From positions 103,954 to 167,953 of the forward strand of contig JBOFGK010000034.1 in assembly GCA_051649085.1 (NCBI GenBank): DNA of 64,000 bases, written 5' to 3'. The notes beneath the pieces were generated by a model that worked only from the letters and a program-made list of their open reading frames with translations, made no database searches and was not told the origin of the DNA. The DNA comes from JBOFGK01 sp051649085. Its GTDB lineage: Bacteria > Bacillota_I > Bacilli_A > UBA3375. How positions within the stretch are numbered: position 1 is the first letter of the stretch; every line of letters starts with the position of its first letter. The translations under genes and the position numbers were made by a program. This document shows, piece after piece, positions 59,495-64,000 of the stretch.

Positions 59495-60037
59495 ATGTCA
59501 AGAATTGGAAAACAAATTTTAACAATCCCAGCTGGAGTTGAAGTAAAATTAGAAGAAAACAACTTAGTAACTGTAAAAAGTTCAAAAGGATCGTTAGCAT
59601 TCAATTTTAATCCAGAACTTAAAATCAATATAGAAGAAGCACAAATTACTGTTGAAAGACCAAACGAAACAAAAAATATGAAAGCAATTCACGGAACAAC
59701 AACTGCTTTAATTAAAAATATGTTAACAGGAGTAACTGATGGTTTCTCTAAAACATTAGAATTAAACGGGGTTGGATACCGTGCAGCTTTACAAGGTAAA
59801 GTATTAAACTTATCACTTGGATTTTCACACCCAGTAAACATGGATATTCCAGAAGGTTTAACTGTTGAAGTTCCAAGTAACACTGAAATCATCATCTCAG
59901 GTATGGATAAGCAATTAGTTGGAGAATTTGCAGCTAATGTGCGTAAAAACCGTAAACCAGAACCATACAAAGGTAAAGGTATTAAATACAAAGATGAAGT
60001 TATTAGACGTAAAGAAGGAAAAAGAGCAGGTAAATAA
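59495..60037 (+). CDS. rplF: 50S ribosomal protein L6
   Basis: GTPase-centre-region protein, 180 aa. [37 protein letters not shown] in sections, and the C-terminal [13 protein letters not shown] are typical. Unlike its neighbours there is no Shine-Dalgarno site before ATG 59495, which lies 11 nt after the rpsH stop. An in-frame TTG at 59477 overlapping rpsH is possible. Translation probably depends on coupling with rpsH. Confidence 0.95.
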   Translation: MSRIGKQILTIPAGVEVKLEENNLVTVKSSKGSLAFNFNPELKINIEEAQITVERPNETKNMKAIHGTTTALIKNMLTGVTDGFSKTLELNGVGYRAALQGKVLNLSLGFSHPVNMDIPEGLTVEVPSNTEIIISGMDKQLVGEFAANVRKNRKPEPYKGKGIKYKDEVIRRKEGKRAGK

Positions 60038-60048
60038 TAGGAGGCGCT

Positions 60049-60402
60049 GTGGTTAAAAAAATTAATAAAAACAAGTCACGTTTAAAAAGACATTACCGTA
60101 TTAGAAAAAATGTCAGCGGGACAGCAACTACTCCAAGATTAAATGTCTTCCGTTCAAATAAAGCAATTTATGTACAATTTATTGACGATGTTAAAGGAGT
60201 TACACTTGCAAGTGCTTCATCACTTGAACTTAAAATGACAAACAATAACATTGAAACATGTACAAAAGTTGGTGAACTAGCTGGTAAAAAAGCAGTCGCT
60301 GCTGGAATTACTCAAGTAGTATTTGATCGTGGTGGATATAAATATCATGGAAAAATCAAAGCTTTGGCAGATGCTGCGCGTGAAGCTGGATTAAAATTCT
60401 AG
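60049..60402 (+). CDS. rplR: 50S ribosomal protein L18
   Basis: 5S rRNA-binding protein, 117 aa. [33 protein letters not shown] in sections and [26 protein letters not shown] at the end are diagnostic. GTG start, AGGAGG upstream. Confidence 0.96.
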   Translation: MVKKINKNKSRLKRHYRIRKNVSGTATTPRLNVFRSNKAIYVQFIDDVKGVTLASASSLELKMTNNNIETCTKVGELAGKKAVAAGITQVVFDRGGYKYHGKIKALADAAREAGLKF

Positions 60403-60423
60403 GAAAGGAAAGGTAACTTACCG

Positions 60424-60951
60424 ATGGCAGAAAGAAAAGATAATAAAAGAAACTTTAAACCTAGAGCGAAAAAACAAGAAGAATTTGAAGATACGTTAAT
60501 CAAAATCAATCGTGTTGTTAAAGTAGTTAAAGGTGGACGTCGTTTTAGATTTTCAGCACTAGTAGTTGTTGGAGATAAAAAAGGACGCGTTGGATTTGGT
60601 ACTGGTAAAGCTAATGAGGTACCTGATGCAATTAGAAAAGCAGTTGAAGATGCTAAAAGAAACGTTGTTAGAGTACACATGGTGGGAACTACTATTCCTC
60701 ATGATATCCAAGGTGTTCATGATTCAGGATGTATCCTACTTAAACCAGCTCCAGCCGGAACAGGGTTAATTGCTGGGGGACCAGTTCGTAGAATTCTAGA
60801 GATGGCAGGATACAAAGATGTTGTTTCTAAGTCACTAGGATCTAACAATACATTAAACATGGTTCGTGCGACAATGAACGGTTTAACAAGATTAGAAACT
60901 AAAGAAACGATTGCTGCACTTCGTGATATTAACATCGAAGATTTAGCATAA
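60424..60951 (+). CDS. rpsE: 30S ribosomal protein S5
   Basis: Fidelity protein at the mRNA entry, 175 aa. [24 protein letters not shown] in sections, [22 protein letters not shown] and the late [21 protein letters not shown] are typical. A Lys/Arg-rich leader of ~25 residues precedes the core. The purine-rich AGGAAAGG lies 9-10 nt before ATG. Confidence 0.96.
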   Translation: MAERKDNKRNFKPRAKKQEEFEDTLIKINRVVKVVKGGRRFRFSALVVVGDKKGRVGFGTGKANEVPDAIRKAVEDAKRNVVRVHMVGTTIPHDIQGVHDSGCILLKPAPAGTGLIAGGPVRRILEMAGYKDVVSKSLGSNNTLNMVRATMNGLTRLETKETIAALRDINIEDLA

Positions 60952-60967
60952 GAAAGGAGGACTTAGA

Positions 60968-61147
60968 ATGTCAAGTTTAAAAGTAACGCTAGTACGTGGA
61001 TTAGCTGGTAAAAGAAAAGACCAAATTGAAGTTGCTAAATCTCTAGGACTAACTAAGACAAACCAAAGTAAAGTTCATCCAAATAATGAGGCAACTAAAG
61101 GGAAAGTTAAGAAAATTTCTCACTTAGTAAGAGCAGAAGAAGTATAG
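60968..61147 (+). CDS. rpmD: 50S ribosomal protein L30
   Basis: A 59-aa protein. LKVTLVRGLAGKRKDQIEVAKSLGLTK in sections and the ending MKKISHLVRAEE-like KKISHLVRAEEV identify L30. GGAGG lies 8 nt before ATG. Confidence 0.94.
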   Translation: MSSLKVTLVRGLAGKRKDQIEVAKSLGLTKTNQSKVHPNNEATKGKVKKISHLVRAEEV

Positions 61148-61159
61148 GAAGGAGGCAAA

Positions 61160-61618
61160 ATGAATTTACATGAGTTAACATATACACAAGGATCAAGAGG
61201 ACACAAAGAGAAGCGTCTTGGACGTGGAAACGGAAGTGGATATGGTAAAACCGCAGCTCGTGGTGAAAACGGGCAAAACAAACGTTCAGGTGGTGGAGTT
61301 CGTCCAGGATTTGAAGGGGGACAAAACCCATTATACCGTCGTTTACCAAAACGTGGATTTTCTAACGCACCTTTTAAAACAGAATATACAGAAGTATCAT
61401 TATCAGATTTAAATAAATTAACAGATGGTGATGTTGTAACTGTAGAATTATTAAAAGAGAGAAAAATCATTTCTTCAAGCCGTGGACTTGTTAAAGTTTT
61501 AGGACCAAGACATGAAGAAGACAAATTAGAAAAAAAGCTAACTGTAAAATTAGATAAATACACTTCAGCGGCTAAAGAGGCAATTACAAATGCTGGCGGA
61601 GTAATTGAGGAGAAATAA
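61160..61618 (+). CDS. rplO: 50S ribosomal protein L15
   Basis: Late-assembly protein, 152 aa. The Gly/Arg-rich N-terminus ([21 protein letters not shown] region) and [17 protein letters not shown] are typical. AGGAGG precedes ATG. The TAA overlaps the secY start. Confidence 0.97.
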   Translation: MNLHELTYTQGSRGHKEKRLGRGNGSGYGKTAARGENGQNKRSGGGVRPGFEGGQNPLYRRLPKRGFSNAPFKTEYTEVSLSDLNKLTDGDVVTVELLKERKIISSSRGLVKVLGPRHEEDKLEKKLTVKLDKYTSAAKEAITNAGGVIEEK

Positions 61619-62958
61619 TGCATTTAGGTCAAGTTCTTAAAAATCGTGTAACAAGAAATGCAATTATCTATACATTATTTATTCTAGCAGTCTACAGCAT
61701 AGGGAAGTTTATTACAAGTCCAGGGATAAATCCTGAATATGTAAAAACCTTAACAGGTAGTACAAAGGAAGGACTACTAGGTATTTATGATTTATTTGGT
61801 GGTGGAGCTCTATCACAAATGTCATTATTCGCATTAGGAGTCGGTCCATATATTACAGCTTCGATTGTTATTCAATTGTTGGAGACGGATTTAGTTCCAG
61901 CGATGACTGATTGGAAACATCAAGGTGTTGAAGGTGAAAACAAGAGAAATAAATGGACTAAAATAACGGCAATCGTCTTAAGTTATGTTCAAGCAATCGT
62001 AATTATTTTAACGTTTAAAGTTAGTACACCAATTATGACAGTTGGAAGTCCGTACAACGTTGCTTTAGTTACAATTGGAATTGCAACAGGAGTATTAATA
62101 TTAATGTGGCTTGGAGATCGAATTACTGAAAAAGGTATTGGAAACGGTATTTCAGTAATTATTATGGGTGGTATCTTGGCTTCAGTGCCAGGAGCACTAG
62201 TTCAAGTTTATGATTCATATTTTTCAAAAACTGCTGCAGCAACACAAGACGTATTGCTTAAGAATATTGCATTATGGGGAATTATCTTCGTAATTCAATT
62301 AATCTTAGTTTTAGTTGTAGTTTATTTCTCACTTGCAAAACGTAAAATTAGAATTAATTATGTAAGAAGTAGCCGTGGTAAAGATAATGAACAAAGTTAT
62401 TTACCAATTAAAATCAATCCAGCGGGTGTAATCCCTGTAATTTTCGTTACTCCGATGATGGAACTTCCAGCTTTGATTTTAAATTATGTACCAATGTTTA
62501 ATTCAAATGGGGTTGGAAATATTGAAACAATAGTTCGAGCAATGTTTGATTATCGTGGTACTAGTAATGAATATTGGTATTTAGGTATGCTTGTTTATTT
62601 CTTAATGATTTTAGGATTCTCAGTTTTATATTCATATATTCAAATGAATCCAGAAAATATTGCAGAAAGTTTAGAACGACAAAATGCATATATTGTTGGA
62701 GTACGTAGTGGTGAAGAAACAGAAAAATACATTTCAAATGCAGTTTTAAGAACTTCATTCTGGGGTGGAATAATGCTAGGATTTATCGCAATTACACCAA
62801 CGTTAATTACTCATTTTGCCGGTGTACAAGGATCGATTATGACACTTTTAGGAACAGGACTTATCATTACGGTAAATGTGCTAGTTCAATCATATGAGTC
62901 ACTTGTTACAAAAACACAAAAAAGTAGCTACCGTGTACTTTTCGGAGAAAATAAATGA
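61618..62958 (+). CDS. secY: Preprotein translocase subunit SecY
   Basis: Central channel of the Sec translocon, 446 aa with ten membrane segments. Landmarks are FGGGALSQMSLFALGVGPYITASIVIQLL in sections (plug/TM2 region, residues ~61-90), GIGNGIS near 180, and NPENIAESLERQNAYIVGVRSGEET near 345. It lies in its normal position between rplO and adk. The start overlaps the rplO stop, with GAGGAG inside rplO. Confidence 0.97.
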   Translation: MHLGQVLKNRVTRNAIIYTLFILAVYSIGKFITSPGINPEYVKTLTGSTKEGLLGIYDLFGGGALSQMSLFALGVGPYITASIVIQLLETDLVPAMTDWKHQGVEGENKRNKWTKITAIVLSYVQAIVIILTFKVSTPIMTVGSPYNVALVTIGIATGVLILMWLGDRITEKGIGNGISVIIMGGILASVPGALVQVYDSYFSKTAAATQDVLLKNIALWGIIFVIQLILVLVVVYFSLAKRKIRINYVRSSRGKDNEQSYLPIKINPAGVIPVIFVTPMMELPALILNYVPMFNSNGVGNIETIVRAMFDYRGTSNEYWYLGMLVYFLMILGFSVLYSYIQMNPENIAESLERQNAYIVGVRSGEETEKYISNAVLRTSFWGGIMLGFIAITPTLITHFAGVQGSIMTLLGTGLIITVNVLVQSYESLVTKTQKSSYRVLFGENK

Positions 62959-63608
62959 ACATTGTAATTATGGGTTTACCGGGTGCTGGAAAAGGAACAC
63001 AAGCAGAATTTATTATTGAGAAATATGGTGTAGGCCACATTTCAACTGGTAATATGATGCGTTCAGCTATCCAGTCCGGTTCGGAACTAGGTAAAGAATT
63101 AAAAGGCTACTTAGATCAAGGAAATCTTGTTCCTGATGATTTAACAACCAGAATATTAGAAGCAGAAATTTCTAAACCAGAATACGACAATGGATTTCTA
63201 TTAGATGGATATCCACGAAATGTTGAACAAGTTATTTTACTTGACAATATTCTTGAGCGTCTTGGACGTAAAATAGATGTTGTTTTGTACATAAGTATTG
63301 ATGAACAAATTGTAATTAATCGTATAACTAGTAGATTATCATGTTTAAGTTGTGGGGCGACATATAACAAAAACGTTCATACTTTAAAAGTTGAAGGAAT
63401 TTGTGATAAATGTGGTGCAGAACTTGCTCAACGTGATGATGACAAATTAGAAACTGTGGAAAACCGAATTAAAGTTGCAAAAGATCAGACAATTCCAGTT
63501 ATTGATGTTTACGCTGAGCGTGGATTAGTAATGGAAGTTGTAACTGCTGATGAAACACCAGAAGCCGTTTCAGCATTAGTAGATCTAGCTTTAAAAGGAA
63601 TAAAATAA
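62955..63608 (+). CDS. adk: Adenylate kinase (zinc-binding type)
   Basis: Converts AMP and ATP to two ADP; 217 aa. P-loop GLPGAGKGTQ (residues 7-16), DGYPRN near 85 and the LID domain with a zinc site C-x2-C (CLSCGATYN) and C-x2-C (CDKCGAEL). Zinc-type LIDs are usual in Gram-positives. ATGA overlap with secY. Confidence 0.97.
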   Translation: MNIVIMGLPGAGKGTQAEFIIEKYGVGHISTGNMMRSAIQSGSELGKELKGYLDQGNLVPDDLTTRILEAEISKPEYDNGFLLDGYPRNVEQVILLDNILERLGRKIDVVLYISIDEQIVINRITSRLSCLSCGATYNKNVHTLKVEGICDKCGAELAQRDDDKLETVENRIKVAKDQTIPVIDVYAERGLVMEVVTADETPEAVSALVDLALKGIK

Positions 63609-64000
63609 TGATCAGTATCAAAAGTAATCGTGAAATTGAATTGATGCGTAAAGCAGGACATATTGTAGCTCTTTGCCATCAAGAGATTAAACGTATTATT
63701 AAACCTGGAATAACAACAATGGAAATTGAGAACGCAGTTGAAAAACTAATTATAGACAATGATGCAATCCCTGCATTTAAAGGCTATAACGGATTTGGAT
63801 TCTGTGTTTGCGCAAGTCCCAATGAAGAGGTTGTCCACGGAATGCCCAATAATAAACCATTAGTTGAAGGTGATATAATTAGTATTGATATTGGTGTCAA
63901 TTACAAAGGATATTTTGGTGATAGTGCATGGACATATCCGGTAGGTAAAATTGATAGTGAAAAACAACGGTTATTAACCGAAACAGAAAATTCACTATGG
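63608..64000 (+). CDS. map: Methionine aminopeptidase, type I (5' part, runs off the edge)
   Basis: First 131 codons of the metal-dependent enzyme that removes the initiator Met. KSNREIELMRKAGHIVA at the start, the HGMPN motif near residue 78 (catalytic His) and SIDIGVNYKGYFGDSAWT near 97, with two Asp metal ligands, are in place. ATG overlaps the adk stop (TAATG). The gene is cut by the window end. Position after adk is standard. Confidence 0.96.
   Translation, partial: MISIKSNREIELMRKAGHIVALCHQEIKRIIKPGITTMEIENAVEKLIIDNDAIPAFKGYNGFGFCVCASPNEEVVHGMPNNKPLVEGDIISIDIGVNYKGYFGDSAWTYPVGKIDSEKQRLLTETENSLW

Noticed and set aside
1..64000. CRISPR arrays, tRNA or rRNA genes, insertion sequences, integrases
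   Set aside because: Looked for by eye; no regularly spaced repeats, no tRNA-like cloverleaf with CCA end, no transposase or integrase frame was seen.

Overview
The window looks like the chromosome of a low-GC Gram-positive bacterium (Bacillota, perhaps the Erysipelotrichia or a nearby class; the assignment is inference). The base composition is clearly AT-rich, Shine-Dalgarno sites are strong (AAGGAG/GGAGG), promoters are sigma-A-like and often have an extended -10 (TG-N-TATAAT), and many genes end in intrinsic hairpin terminators. TGA is used as stop and TGG as Trp, so the code is the standard one and not the Mycoplasma code. Ribosomal protein S14 is the zinc-ribbon type, as in Bacillota.

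Layout. (1) 0.3-6.6 kb: a beta-glucoside or chitobiose PTS locus behind a long leader that looks structured (IIA, ChbG deacetylase, GH4 phospho-glucosidase, DUF3284, two EIIC permeases). Decayed copies of the 3' end of the DUF3284 gene lie in front of each EIIC gene. (2) 6.7-9.0 kb, reverse strand: RpiR regulator, membrane protein and metallo-hydrolase. (3) 9.2-17.0 kb: a catabolic cluster joining an SDR dehydrogenase, an FAD-linked oxidase, an FGGY sugar kinase, an MFS transporter and EtfBA, followed by the PTS IIB gene missing from locus 1. (4) 17.1-19.4 kb: a HasA-like membrane glycosyltransferase with an unusual outer domain. (5) 19.6-25.2 kb: housekeeping genes (ybaB, walJ, rlmH, radA, cysS, rlmB, sigH-like sigma factor). 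(6) 25.3-29.3 kb: alpha/beta-hydrolase, a candidate regulatory RNA, MATE and cation/proton transporters. (7) 29.6-31.3 kb: a small cassette for a secreted protein flanked by membrane proteins. (8) 31.3-37.3 kb: a DgaE/DgaF amino-sugar-acid cluster with SFCGS, DUF4312, DUF4311 and DUF4310 proteins; DUF4310 is broken by an in-frame stop. (9) 37.5-40.5 kb: Na/Pi transporter and a degenerate pyruvate-kinase-like gene bracketed by a 148-bp direct repeat. (10) 40.5-52.3 kb: accessory region with a Type I restriction system carrying an extra zinc/HNH-like gene, TM2 protein, Fic protein, YefM/YoeB-type toxin-antitoxin and small secreted proteins. (11) 52.4-64 kb: the S10-spc ribosomal operon through secY, adk and the start of map.

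How it fits together. Regions 1 and 3 together supply a complete IIA/IIB/IIC set. GAAAA/TTTTC inverted repeats upstream of both suggest (inference) that the RpiR regulator between them controls both. Region 3 suggests sugar or polyol oxidation whose electrons pass to an electron-transfer flavoprotein. The most unusual signals are a 22-nt near-identical GGGGACAAAAA element placed exactly 38 nt ahead of an extended -10 at two distant secreted-protein loci, the repeated duplication of gene 3' ends beside neighbouring genes, and a candidate small RNA or attenuator with a C-rich hairpin loop ahead of the MATE gene.
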